From Inonotus obliquus (Eukaryota > Basidiomycota > Agaricomycetes > Hymenochaetales > Hymenochaetaceae), in contig JAJHTX010000002.1 of the NCBI GenBank assembly GCA_032164295.1, positions 3,596,001 to 3,660,000 on the forward strand: DNA of 64,000 nt, read 5' to 3'. This document shows positions 45,101-58,300 of the stretch, one piece after another. Below the pieces are notes generated by a model. That model was not told the DNA's origin, did no database searches, and saw only the letters and a list, made by a program, of their open reading frames with translations. Position 1 is the stretch's first letter. The number at the start of each line of letters is the position of its first letter. A program made the translations under genes and the position numbers.

Positions 45101-46032
45101 TCCATGTTTCCAAGTCGCTGAATTCGTGCTCAAAAGGTCTGTCTGCGCTAAATTGTCCAGCTAATTTGGATTGAGCTTATAATATATCTACAGTGTTTGA
45201 GCGGGAGCACAAGATCAAGCGTGCCAGGATAGAAAGCACGAGTCACCTCTCGGATGACGCACAGTCGTCTCTGCGGAAGACTCAAGAAGCATTGGATACG
45301 ACCATTAAAGGATTTGATGCATTCGGGAAACAGCTTACTGCAGAAGTAAGTGTCTACTGTTTCTTTATCTCTTGTCATATTGATTCTCCCCAGTCGGATC
45401 GACTTTGCGATTCATTACACACCCATGCATCCACAGCATCCTCACACGTATCTTCAGTGCATCAGCATAACCGGCGTATGCTTGAGGAAGGCACTCGGCA
45501 AAATCCATCAACCGGGTCGACACCGCAAAAGCGAAAGTGGTCATATATCGATAAGTGGGAGAGGACGCAGAATCGTGCTGACCTGTTGCGGAACTTTCGG
45601 AGATTACGAAGCTCTGCGACTCTAGAGAAAGAGTATCCAGTAACCTCGCCCACGCAAGCAGGCTCAGGCGAGCAAAAGTTGGAATATATCGAAGAAGCAG
45701 CGGAAGCAAGCGAATCACAGCCGAGCGAAGAATGTCGTGAAGTAGTTGAGGATGAAACGCATATGACAACCGACGTCCAGGTGAAGGAAGAGCCACAGTC
45801 AGATCCACCGCGCTTATTGGAGGCCTCTTCTTCAAGCGTGCCTCCTTCGGATGGTCCTGATATCACAAATCCAATCCCGATACCTGAGCTAGCCGCCCCA
45901 AAGCCAGCTCGAAGAGAAAGTGCGATCCCGATGAAGGTGCAGCCAGTGCGACCAACCTTGCAGGAGAAGTGCACTAACATTATCCAGGAGAAGAGAACAA
46001 GGATTGCTAGACCGACCCGACTACGGCGATGA
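42114..46032 (+). CDS. Kinesin-5 (BimC/Eg5/Cin8 family) spindle motor
   Basis: Eight exons (42114-42652, 42705-43295, 43346-43983, 44037-44452, 44501-44953, 45007-45136, 45194-45345, 45394-46032) encode 1185 residues. A disordered Ser/Ala/Thr N-terminus precedes the motor domain (about 85-430): P-loop GQTGTGKT (173-180), switch [12 protein letters not shown], switch [22 protein letters not shown], and [19 protein letters not shown]. The long coiled-coil stalk follows, and near the C-terminus a BimC-box-like Cdk site, [20 protein letters not shown]. Family role: a bipolar homotetramer that slides antiparallel microtubules to build and lengthen the spindle; Cdk1 phosphorylation of the box targets it there. 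It is the first of two kinesins in tandem. Confidence 0.95.
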
Positions 46033-46318
46033 CTGCTTATTGTTATTCTTATCGCATGTGTACATACTGTAGCATAACGCTTTCGCTTTTGTCAAATAAT
46101 CGGAGAAATTTTTATCGTCAAGAAATTTCCGCTTAGTAAGCTTGCCTGGTTTGTACGGTGGTGGCTACACGCGAGTCCTCAAGCGCGACCGTCTCCTGAC
46201 ACTCATTTAGACGTGAAGCACGGGCGCAGTACTTCTGACATATCTCACACGACACGACAAAGAATAACTCGCTGACGTGGAAGCGGGCATTATAGCGAGC
46301 GCTTTCGGTGCAACCACC

Positions 46319-49300
46319 ATGGCTTCTACAGCCAGCACTAATATCAAAGTCGTCTGTCGGTATGTGCAGGGCTTCCATGATGAGTCGACGCGTATGTATG
46401 TGCCCAAAGCTAAGTTGTGACTAGGTTTCGACCGCAGAATGCACTGGAGCTGAGGGAGGGTGGAGAAGTCGTCGTGTCCTTCGATGATGAGAGCTGGACA
46501 ACGGTCCGCCTCAAGTCTTCCGTAACAGGTCCGGAGCGGGATGGATTTACGTTTGATCGTGTCTTTCCTATGGACACGAAGCAAGTGGAGATCTTTGAGT
46601 ATGGTGTGAAAGAGTGTGTGGTTCAGCTTCGCTTGTCGCACTCATGGCTGACCCTTCAATCTTAGCATTGTATCAGGTGCAGTATGGCATCGTGAAAGCC
46701 ACATCGGAGGGCTAATTCTGCTCTTTAGACGTAATGGACGGCTACAATGGTACCGTATTCGCTTATGGACAAACCGGAAGTGGGAAGACATTCACCATGA
46801 TGGTGAGTAGTGTTCTGATGGACTCGTATGCTGAAATATTGAGAGGTGTACCATGCGAATTATAGGGTGCCGATATCGACAATGATAATCTCAAGGGTAT
46901 TATTCCTCGGATTACCGAACAGATATTCTCCTCCATCTTGCAGTCTGATTCACACCTGGAGTATCTCGTTAAGGTGTCCTACATGGAAATCTACTTGGAG
47001 CGAATTCGCGATCTCTTGGCACGTAAGTGTGGCTAATTTATACAGCACAAGGCGTCGCATGTAACCGCTGTTGTAGCGCAAAATGATAATCTACAAGTTC
47101 ACGAAGAGAAGAACAAAGGTGTCTATGTCAAGAATCTTTCGGACTACTACGTGAGCAGCGCGAAGGAGGTGTACGAGATTATGAGGCAAGGTGGTCAAGC
47201 ACGAATTGTCTCTGCTACCAGTGAGTCGTACTGCAAATTTTAACTGTACGATGTTGCTTATGAGCTTATCTCAAAGACATGAACGCCGAAAGTTCACGGT
47301 CGCACTCAATTTTCCTAATCACCATAAATCAGCGGAATGTCGACACTGGGGCGCAGAAGACAGGAAACTTATACCTTGTCGATCTTGCTGGTTCAGAAAA
47401 GGTCGGAAAAACCGGGGCCTCCGGTCAGACCCTAGAAGAGGCCAAGAAGATCAACAAATCGCTATCTGCTCTCGGAATGGTCATTAATGCATTGACCGAT
47501 GGCAAAGTACGCCTTATGAATGACACGCTCGGTGCTCTATTTTTGACCATACCTTTGTGATTTTAGTCAACACATATTCCTTACCGTGACTCAAAACTTA
47601 CTCGTATCCTACAAGAATCCCTGGGTGGTAACTCGCGTACCACACTCATCATTAATTGCTCCCCATCATCATACAATGAGCCTGAAACGATCTCAACGCT
47701 TAGATTCGGTATCCGTGCGAAGTCGATCAAGAATACTGCTCGTGTCAATGCAGAGCTCTCACCGGCCGAACTCAAGGCTCGCCTGAAGCAGGCTACGACA
47801 GCGAATGCATCGTTTCAGACCTATATCGCTGCTCTTGAAGCCGAGCTGGCAATTTGGCGTAGCGGAGGCTCGGTCGACCAATCAGAGTGGGCTTCACAGG
47901 AGAAAGCTGGCGCTCCTGCGGCACCGAAGAAGGCACCTACACCTTCCACGCCCTCATCTACGAGAAGTATTACGCCCATCAACCCTATCATCGAAAGCCT
48001 GCGTGGAGAGATTGACAGTCGACCACAGACGCCTACTGTTGTTGGTTTGGACAAGGATGAGCGGGAAGACTTCTTGCGTCGCGAGAACGAACTGACTGAC
48101 CAGCTGGCGGAGAAGGAGAGAGCCTTGGAGGCTTTGGATAAGGCTTTGAAGGAGACTCGCGAGGAGTTATCTTTCCTAAAGGAGCAGGAACGATCACTGT
48201 CGACGGTGAGTGGTTTCTTGCTACGAATTGTCCCTCTTTGCTAAAATTTATTTACGCGTGCAGGAGAACAAATCCATGTCAACTCAACTGAACGAGCTAC
48301 GTTTGCAAGTAGAGCGTCTCGACTACGACAACAAAGAAGGCGCAATCACTATCGATATTCTTAAGGAGCAGAATCAAGATGCAATTCAAGAGCTCGAAGA
48401 GCTCCGACAAGCTATTACCGACCTTAAGTCGAATCAGAAGGACTCTTCCCTGGAAGACAAAGAGAAGAAGAAACAGGAGAAGATGGCTCTTATGATGGCT
48501 CAGTTTGATACTGTAAGTGCTCTTCTGATCCTTACTGGGCTGTGCTAAGTGATTTTACAGCAAGGCACCTTCTCTGAGAAGGACGAGTCACTGAGGGCCC
48601 TCCTTGTGAAGCTGGACTCTATTGACTCTGAAAACATTGCATCTTCGCTTACTGCTGATGACCTTACGGTCATTCGTCGTCAATTGTCAGAGGGCCAGAC
48701 TCTTGTCCGTGAGACCGTCGAGCGCCTTCGTCAGAGTCAGGAGGAAAACGAAATGACAACACGTAGGCGTGATGAAGTGGAATCGCGTCTTGCCGCTCTT
48801 GAAGCAGAGTACGAAGAATTGCTCGAGAAGACGATCAATGATGAAGAGACGAGCAACATTGACGTAGTAGAGTCCATGGCTGATCTTAAGGTAGGAAATG
48901 TGCCAAGTTCTGATGGGACGGAACCTAAGCGGATCTTTCACAGAACAAGCTCGAGGCTCAATATACGGCGAAACACGAAGCTCATCTCAGTGAGGTAGCC
49001 GACCTCAGGCAACAGCTTGAGATGCGCCAAGCGGAGATCAGGAACCTGCATTCTAGCATTGATGGGCTCAAGGGTGTTAATGAGGAGCTTAAGGTTTGTT
49101 GTTTCAGCAGTAGATATCTGATCATTTGCCTGAACATAAGATCTTACGATCTCTACCAGCGCGCATTTGCTGTCACCTCGGCTGGCATCGAAGGCGGGAA
49201 GAATCTCGCAGAAAGCGCTGCTGATCTCGAGCGTACACGCAAAGCCATCAACGTGCAGCTCGCCGAGTTTGACGGCGTGAAGAAGTCTTTGATGCGTGAC

Positions 49301-50171
49301 TTGCAAAACCGATGCGAGAAAGTGAGTGATCTCGTCGTACCTGCTGCGTAATATGGATCTCACGATGTAAATTTAGGTTGTTGAACTAGAGATCCAACTG
49401 GATGAGATCAAGGAGCAGTATAATAACGTCATCAGGAATAGTAATAGCAAGGCGCAACAGAAGAAGATGGCATTCTTAGAGCGTAATCTGGAACAACTGA
49501 CCCTTGTACAGAAGCAGGTATGCATTCTTTATTTTGGGTTCGCATTTACAGGGCTGATAAGCCTATCCGGCTATATAGCTTGTGGACCAGAATTCTGCGC
49601 TGAAGAAAGAGGCAGGAATTGCTGAGCGGAAGCTGCTGGCTCGTAACGAGCGCATTCAAGCCCTTGAAGCCCTTTTGCAGGATGCAGATAGACGCTTGGC
49701 TGTGCAGAACCAGAAGTTTGAGGAGCAACTTGCGGCGGTCAAAGAAAGGCTTGACCAAGCACGAGGTTCATCCGCTTATTTTTCTTATTTGAGCGGTTGC
49801 TGATGTGCCTTTGGGTTGACAGAACAAAAGGTGGCGGCGTCATCTCCGATCAGCTTTGGACGAATAGCGAAGCCACTACGAGGCGGTGGAGGAGCAACAC
49901 CGATGCTGAGCGCATCCTCACAATCCGGGTTTACTGGAAGTTTAAATCCTCTTGCTCGCGTGCAGAATGAAGAGTCAGGGTACGTAAACACCACTTAGTG
50001 TGATTTAGCACCAGTGTAAAACCAGTTCTGACGTTTCGGCTCTTTTATGCGTTTCTTTATACAGAGGCTCAGGTATGTCGATCTACTTCTTGTTTGACTC
50101 ACTTCCACTGAGGACAAGCGTGCACAGCGAAACGGCAATCTTGGTTCTTCTCGAGCGCGACGGGACGGTGA
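46319..50171 (+). CDS. Kinesin-1 heavy chain (conventional kinesin)
   Basis: Seventeen exons (46319-46359, 46425-46613, 46666-46676, 46729-46802, 46866-47022, 47077-47220, 47277-47506, 47567-48205, 48264-48512, 48561-48890, 48944-49093, 49160-49321, 49377-49517, 49579-49765, 49823-49979, 50065-50072, 50113-50171) encode 975 residues, the usual fungal length. The N-terminal motor has [14 protein letters not shown]-loop GQTGSGKT (94-101), switch [12 protein letters not shown], switch [14 protein letters not shown] and [20 protein letters not shown] hinge rich in Pro/Thr ([17 protein letters not shown]) separates neck and stalk. The tail ends with an SWFF motif ([12 protein letters not shown]), as in other fungal kinesin-1 tails. 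Role: plus-end transport of vesicles and organelles in hyphae. The 11 nt and 8 nt exons were set because only they restore the motor and tail sequences. Confidence 0.93.
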
Positions 50172-51813
50172 TGGATGATTACGATTTATTGGCTATGGCT
50201 CTGACTAGACGACATATACCCTCCCCTGGCTGCGATGATGACTCGTTTTTATGCAATAGTACTTGTAATACACACATACATACACAGAACGAGAATGGAG
50301 GGATGAATGATCGGAGAAAATGACCGAAATGGAAGTACACGGTCACGGCAAGAGACGCGTAAGGCGCCGTGAGTCGACATAATATTCTTTTGATGCGGAT
50401 CTCGGTTCTTTATTACGGACCCTTTTTTTTCATCCGGCGTGACGTGACCTCATGAATCAAGTTCCGCAGCATTCCTTTTCATAGTCAGGTCAGCATCCAT
50501 TTTGGCCCGCCTCTTTTGTGCTTCTACTCACTAAGTACGGAACTAAGTACGATGTGTGTGAGGTATTAGCGTGAAGACTAATTACGGCAGGAGACGCTTG
50601 GCGGTCACCCGATATTATAATATTTGAACCTGATTTGTTCCGTTGCGATGGATCAAATTTCTCACCCATTCTGGAACCGAGTGGCACTTCTTTCGGCTGA
50701 CTTGGGTGGTTCTTGACTTCTGTTCTTTCCTTGTGAGAAACGTGATTTGCATTTTGACTTTGAGGCGTCTCCGTGGCGTCCATCGCGAATTTGGTTTTAT
50801 TTTACACTTGCCTCACTGGGTAATCGGCGACGAGCAACTCGGCCTCTGTATGCCATGCAATCCAAGTTGACTATCATAACTTTCGCCAGCTTTCGCCGTG
50901 CGCAGCTAAACGGAGAGGTTGGCCGAGGCTGTGTAGAGGATTGTTCCATTAGAAATACGGTTGGGTTTCAAGTGTATCATCGTTACTCCATATTAGTCTT
51001 TCGCGCGTTTTTCCGCCAATTCCATTTTTGCCCTATTTTCTCCTCCTTTACGCGCCTTCCCCTTCTCGCTTGCCGTGGCTACAGTCGGACTGTGCTCTCA
51101 GCCCGTCCGCGGCCCTCATCACTCTTTTTTTTCGCTCTTCTTCCACCAACCTACGTCCTGCGTTCGACGTACTTAGAAGTGGCCACGTAGTTGCCTCGTG
51201 AACCTCGGTCGCTGTAAATCCCTAGTACTCCGTATTTTGCATCCGTTCGTCGACTGGCAGTCACTCCACGATTCCTCGCTAGACAGCCCAATCTTGTGCT
51301 TTTTTGGTGTTTTCGGCCGTCGGTCTTGTCTATTTCATTATAATACCTAAGCTAGAGCAAACACGTTACGTGTCCGGAGTAATCAAAGCATTTACTGGAG
51401 GGTATTTAGTGAGTACTTGTTGGATGTGCTCTTTCAAACCGCTCTTCATGCTTACTTTTCCTTGGTTAGGTCCATTCTAATATTTCGCGTTCCGGAGCCT
51501 CGTGTTTTTCCTCGTAGCAAAGAGCTGTATCCTCGTGTCACCTTTCAAGTCTTATTACTCGAGCCTCATTTTCTTCAAGGTTACGTTTATTGCCATTACT
51601 TTTATTCAGGTAAAGTCCAATCCTGTGCACCGGAAGACTTCGGGCCCTTCTCATGACTCCACCAGCAGGTTTTTCCAATTAGTATTACTCGTTGTATGTC
51701 ATTATTTTTCTTCCTGGCCATTTACAACGTGGCTCCTGAGATCTCATCCTTTTTCATTTATCTCTCCTCCTTCCAGGTTGGCAATCCCGCCCTACGGCTG
51801 AAGTGCGCACGTT
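50172..51813. other. Long gene-free stretch upstream of the Pumilio gene
   Basis: This 1.64 kb gap is by far the longest here. It is pyrimidine-rich on the plus strand, especially 51000-51780, and contains several short upstream open frames (for example 50747-51190) without protein-like composition. Most of it is probably promoter plus a long 5' leader of the Pumilio gene; I see no gene, tRNA or repeat. Confidence 0.5.
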
Positions 51814-54771
51814 ATGGGGATGAATTCCAATGTTGGACTCAAAGCGTTGAACTCCAACTGGCAGGTATGTGTAATGTACTGTCAAGTGCTTTTCACGGCC
51901 TGAGTGTTGATTCTTTGTAACAGGTATGGGGTGGACCAGGTCCTCAAAGACAAGCTTCGGGTTCGTCGACTACGAGTGTTCCAGATGTTCCAACTCAACG
52001 AGATGCTTGGACAGCGTCTCGTCCCTCAAGTGGATCTTGGGAGCTCACTCCGCCTACTGACCACACGAGCAGTCCACAGAAGAAAGAGTATTCGCAGCTG
52101 GTAGTTGATAATTACCTTCTTACTTGTCTGACAAGTACTAAAATGAAAACGCTTGTCAGGACCCTCAATCGCCTATGGCTCATGGACGGCAGAACAGGAC
52201 ATCGACGGGTCTAGGCTCGCGGATCGTAAGCTATTTTCAATTGTTTGCGTTAGTGCGTCCTAACGAGGTGAATAGGACGAGAGGGCGTCAGGTGTGAAGA
52301 CCAACGGACGCTATACTAGCGCCCCTTCCCCGACAGCTGTCGGCTTCAATGCGAACGTTCAATATGGCACCCAGTCAAATGGAACGTCAGGCTACGAGGG
52401 TACACATGGCTCCACAACGGTCGATGACCTAACAATGGGTCTTCGCGGTATGGCAGTAGGGGATGAATATGGCTCTCAAAGTTCTTCATATCGGCAAGGA
52501 ACATCCATGCCACAACCACAGACAGCGCCCCCTCCCGTGCGAGCGCCTCATATGATTCAGGCGCATCAAGCACGTCCCTCATACGGCGGCTACAACCCTC
52601 AAGGAGATTATACAGCTTATTACGCGGGCCCTTCTGGTCTGGATTACTCTTTCAGTTATGACACGTATCGTGGCAACTCGGACGCATCCATCTATGGATC
52701 TCCTATACCAGCCAGTGCGACGCCGCCAACGGCAAGTATCTATCCCGGAATGACGCCCTCTGCCATGCATCCAGTTCATTCTGACTTGCGGCAGGCTCCT
52801 GGTGTGTTCTACGACTACTCGGGTTCGACTCGCCCACCCCCGTCGCAATATTTCTACTCGACCCAGCCGGTTATGTATGCAGCAGCTCCTCACTCGCCTA
52901 TGCAGTCAACCGCAATCGGACAAATGCCTCCGGCATCGTTGTCGGACAAGAAACGGGAGCTTCAGGTTCGCTACTTTTCAGGGCCAGTGTAAAAGGAGTT
53001 ATCTAACGTTTTTGGTTAGTATGCTATTCAGCAGCAGCAACAATTGAGCCACCAGCTGTATGCTTCGGTACGTCATTCGACACCATCGCCGCACGGGCAG
53101 CCTTTTGGCATGCCCGCTGATTACGTTGGCCAGGTGCCAATGATGGTGTCTGGCGGAACGGTGTTTGGAGCTCCTAGCTCTGGCAATCAGGCGCTGGCAT
53201 TGTTTCAGCAGACCATGAACCACGGACGCAAACTCGATACGGCTGTGGCACCGAACGTAACGCTTAGAAGTCCCCTATTGGATGAATTCCGTACCAATAA
53301 ATCGCGGAAGTGGGAGTTGAAGGTCTGTTCTGACGTACAATGCTGCAAATCAATACGTAACTTAAATCTTGTTTAGGACATTTTGGGCTACATCGTCGAA
53401 TTCAGTGGCGACCAGCATGGATCTCGCTTCATCCAACAGAAGCTCGAGACCGCGACCAGTGAAGAGAAGCAGATTGTCTTCGACGAGATTGTTCCCGGTG
53501 CTGCTTTGCAATTGACTCAAGACGTCTTCGGGAACTATGTGAGTTAACTTCGGGCTTCGCGATCAGCATCCCGGTAGTAATAGTACTTCGATTTTTATCA
53601 GGTGATTCAAAAGCTCTTCGAACATGGTACCCAGATTCAGAAGACTATACTCGCATCGACGATGGAAAATCACGTTTTATCTCTGTCGTTGCAAATGTAT
53701 GGTTGTCGAGTAGTTCAAAAAGTGATTAATTTTCTCTTGATCGGGATTGACATACTAACTCTGTATATAGGCTATCGAATACGTTCTGCCGGAGCAACAG
53801 GCGGCCTTTGTGAAGGAGCTCGATAGTCATGTCCTTCGCCTAGTGAAGGATGCTAATGGCAATCATGTACGACGGTTATCATTGCATCCGGTTCCTAGAC
53901 CAATACTCATTTCGGTTTATCTAGGTTGTCCAAAAGCTCCTTGAGCGCGTAGTGCCGGAGCGTCTTGGCTTTGTCCAGTCCTTCAAGGGCAGTGTATATG
54001 AGTTGTCCACGCACCCGTATGGTTGTAGGGTTCTTCAACGGGTATTCGAGCATATGAGTGAAGAACAGACTCGGCCTCTTCTTGACGAATTACACAAGTA
54101 CACCGTTAACTTGATGCAAGATCAGTTCGGGGTGTGTGGCAACTGACTACCGTGTCGATGCATTGCTGACATTGAGGATTATCACAGAACTACGTTATAC
54201 AATTCGTCCTCGAGAAGGGTCCTGCACAGGACCGCCTGCTCATTATCACCAAGATGCGCGGCCAGATGCTCCAGATGGCGAAACACAAGTTTGCATCCAA
54301 CGTATGCGAGAAGGCGCTCATGATGGCTGACCATGAAAACCGTCGGCTGCTTATTGAAGAGATGATGACTCCCAAGGCGGATGGGGTCTCTCCGGTCGTA
54401 ACTATGATGAAGGACCAGTACGCAAGTGAGTCACTCTATCACCGGATGCTACGCCTGTCGTTCTCATTTCGGGATTAGACTATGTCCTTCAGCGTGCTCT
54501 GACTGTAGTCGAGGGCGAGCAGAAAGAACTCCTGATTTCTAAGATCAAACCACAGCTGGCGACCATGCGAAGGTACTCCAGCGCTTACAGCAAGCATCTT
54601 ATCTCAAGTGAGCACATACCTCCAATGATACGTCGACGTGTGTTACTGATTCCTTCCGAAGTCGAGCGTCTTCTCGAAAGGACTGCACAGTCGACAGGCG
54701 CAGATTCTAACACAACTAGCTTAGGAACTGAGAGCGCACAAGAGGGGATTGAACTCTCGAGTGCCTCGTAA
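51814..54771 (+). CDS. Pumilio-family (PUF) RNA-binding protein
   Basis: Twelve exons (51814-51864, 51924-52100, 52160-52225, 52276-52965, 53020-53322, 53377-53538, 53602-53721, 53771-53866, 53925-54131, 54188-54425, 54479-54607, 54662-54771) encode 782 residues. The N-terminal 400 are low-complexity, rich in Gly, Ser, Pro, Tyr and Gln. The Pumilio homology domain spans about 410-740 with eight repeats: [91 protein letters not shown] and [13 protein letters not shown]. These five-residue readers match the Puf3/Pumilio arrangement, predicting a UGUA-type 8 nt RNA target. Known role: binds 3' UTRs to repress or destabilise mRNAs; Puf3-type proteins regulate nuclear-encoded mitochondrial messages in yeast. 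Confidence 0.93.
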
Positions 54772-55370
54772 TGATCCTTCCACTATCGGTATAATCGGCT
54801 TACACTGGATTTCACGTTCATTAGTTTCTAGCATCAATCATCATTCACAACTACATAGTCGCACATCATCTCATTTTCTAGCCATATATGCTGGACTTGA
54901 TCGGCTTATTTGCACTGTTTTCGCGCTATATACGTTGCACCTTGCTTTCCTTCAGATTGTCATATGCTTTTTTTCCCAACAGTCTAGATCTAATTTGCGC
55001 ATTTTTGCATACACTTACTTTCCTTTTTCTTTGTTGATTCCTTGCCAACTACTGCACATGCTTAGTCCTCACTCTTTTTTCTGATGAACATTTCTCATTC
55101 GTTTAGGCACAATACTTCATACGCATCGTATAATAGAAATCAAGTCCGTCTGCATTTACCTGCTTTGTCTGATTCCTTGGATTTAATCGTGATGCATTAA
55201 CTCGGATTCAGTCGGTCATAAGGGAGGTATAGTTCCTAAATAGAGTGTTGATCAGCGTGGGAAAGGAGGTTAGTGGGAGGATAAGTGCACTCCACGTCAA
55301 CGTTTACCATACTCCCGCTCTAACAGTCGTCGCGTCCGTCTCGCGCATCTCCCGAAGGAAACCGTGAAGT
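54772..55370. other. Intergenic region between the Pumilio gene and SEC16
   Basis: This 599 bp gap should contain the Pumilio 3' UTR (T-rich, to roughly 55200) and the SEC16 promoter. A 111-codon open frame at 54749-55084 overlaps the Pumilio stop and lacks coding character. Confidence 0.5.
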
Positions 55371-58300
55371 ATGAGCTCGGTGGAAGCTGCAGCAAGTCTG
55401 TTTGGATCCTCAGACTCGGGTTCGGACTTGGACTTTTTGACTGCACCAGAGGGAACAAACAGCAGTTCGTCCCACTCTCCGGCCAGTGCCGGCGCCGTTG
55501 TTGGACCTGAAAGCAACGAATTGTTTGATGCTCCAGATTCGTCCGGTTTATTTGATGTGAAACCAGATGCTGCCCCGACGTCTTCGCTTTTTGAATCACA
55601 GGGAGAGGCGGAAAGTCATATGTTTGGTCAAAGCGAGAGTCATTCCGTTCAGGCCGAGGACTATCAACCGGACAATACATATGATTATGGTCATGATGCT
55701 CAGACGTACCCCGACCTTAACAGGCAAGACTACAACTATGACGAGGGTTGGTTTGACGAACACGGGCAATGGCATGCTTACGAGCAGCAACAAGGGACGG
55801 CAACTACTTCAGGTGCGAATGCTTCCGCTTCGATTCGTTTTTTTTCGGCCTCACCGAAACCCGTTCATATAGGTGATAACACGTCTTACAGCTCTGCGGG
55901 GGCGTATGGGAACGGCGCTGGAGTCGCTGCTTACGATACTTATAATACGAGCTCTCAATATGATGTTCAACCTGGGAATCCCGCGTCCACGTATGGATAC
56001 CAAGCTGCTTACGTCCCACCGACTTCTTCGATCCAGGCTACTTATGACCCGTATAAACCGGCTGTACCCTCTGGACAGCAGCGAACTGGCGCATATGATT
56101 CTGGAACGACGGCGTCTCCGTACGAAACCTATAGACCGGCGGGCGTCAGTTCACAGCAGATTTCACCCAATTCGTACGCTGCGACGACCACCTCGTCCTC
56201 CTACGACCTGTACAGTCCGGTCACGTCAAATGGTCTGTCGTCGCACGATACGAGATCATCGCTCCCTCAATCAAGTACCTTTGCGGGTGGTGGAGGTTTG
56301 ATACCACCACCTCCCATTACAGTTGATAATTCGAAACCGCCGGCTTCACCGTACCGCCCATCTACTGCGAATGCCTATGACCCTCCGATTCCTGTGTTTA
56401 AGTCGAAAAAGTCACTTACTGCTTCTGCGTTTCAACAACAAGGCAGCCCTTTTTCTCCTCACAGTGCTACCCCTCCACCCGTCCCACCTCCGCCTCCCAT
56501 AAGAAAGATATCTTCTCCACCTATTGCGAGATCTACTCTACCACCTGGACTACCTCCACGTTCTTCCGTGCGCTCGCCTCCCACATCCGGTGTCTCTTAT
56601 GCGCAGGCTCCTCCCCGATCAAATTCACCGTATGATCCACAGCCCATGCATCGCTATGAATCACCCAAACCACACTCTTACGGAAGCGATGATTACTCCA
56701 GACAAACTCAGGCTAACGGACAATATGATACTCAACCCTCTATTTCTTCACCTCCTCGTCGCCCTGGTGCTGTGGTGGAACAGCAGACAACATATTTTTC
56801 CGATCCTGCTAGTTCTGCTCCGAAGGTTGATGAATTGCAGCACGTAGCTGCTCCCAATCGTGAGCCAACACTATATCCGTTGCATGACAATTCGACCACG
56901 AAACACACGGAGGATAGCATTGCTCGTGAGGAAGGCTTCGCGTTTACCGGGGAGGTACCGCCTGGCGACAATGTCGGCTATCCAGTAGCTGGTAGCTCTG
57001 TGCAGAATAGACCAGGATCTTCTCATTCTCCTGTTAGTCAAAGGCCGGTCACTCAGAGCCCGGTCTCGGAGAAACGTGCACGTATGTCACCGGATGTCGC
57101 ATCGCACTCAGGAGGTTCTCAACACGCTATCTCCCCGGTGAGCGAATCGGCTCGCTCACGTCAAGGCTCTTTCGGAAGGAGTTCACCGATCAATAACCGT
57201 GCAGGATCGTCGTTTGTTGGTCAATCGTTCTCTGCGCTTGATGATCAGAGTGCGAGGCATGATGAACCTTACGGCTTTATCAAGAGAACATCTCTAGATA
57301 GGACAAGTTCGCCAGGCGCTCGCTCGTCTGGCTCGCTTGGCAAGTATGGTACGTTGTTTCTTGATCTACAGAGCTCAGGAGCTCATACCATACATATATT
57401 TTTTGTGTAGTCCCTCCAGCGACTTTACCGTCCAGCTCGTATCTGCATCTTGATCATGATGCCGTAGACCTGACAAGTGACTCTGCCTCGGTCAACGGAC
57501 AATTTCCTTCACCATCTCAGGAATATCAGACGCCTGCACCTGCAACATCTGCGCCTGTCGATCCATACAAACCAAAGCCAGCCGATGGCAATTACCAAAA
57601 CATTTCCACGAACATAAACCAGTCACCCGCACAGGCAGTTTCGGACCCTTATGCGCCAGCACATCAGTATGCTCCAGTACAGAGCAGCTATAACGCCCCT
57701 GAAGTACGCGAGCGGTCCATGAGTGATCTATCATCGTTATCTGTGACATCCGCTACTTCCTACGATCGGTATGCCCCATCAACACAGACCTTTGGGCAGC
57801 AAGAGGCACCCCCTCATGCGAATAGCTACGCTGTCCCTCCGGCAGCGGCTGCATTTGGCGCGTTCGGGAGCGGTCTTAGACGTGCTTCCATAGAGTCCTC
57901 TTACTCCCCTCCGCCTATATCGGGACCTTACGCTCCTTCTCCATCCTTATTGGGTACGAACGATCCGTTAGGAAGAGCAAGTGCAAAAGTACCCGTTGTG
58001 AGCTTCGGTTTTGGAGGAAAACTTGTCACTTGTTTCCATTCACCTCCGACGTTGGACACGGGTTTCGATGTAGCCTTATCTTCACGAAAGTGCACCGATG
58101 TTCATATTCGGTCAGTCGAAAAGACGATCCCAGAAGCTGCCTTAAATGAATCTACTGTGGCATACCCGGGTCCATTATTCGGAGATCCTGGTTCTCCGGT
58201 TGCTACACTCGTACGTGCTGCGGGTTCGGCGAATGTAAAGAGTAAAACGAAGAAGGCCAAGGTCCTAATTTATCTGACCGAACGTGCGGAAGAGTTGGAG

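Noticed and set aside
50747..51190. 147-codon open frame upstream of the Pumilio gene as a separate gene
   Set aside because: Composition is dominated by Phe, Leu, Arg and Ser from T/C-rich DNA, with no start context, intron structure or motif.
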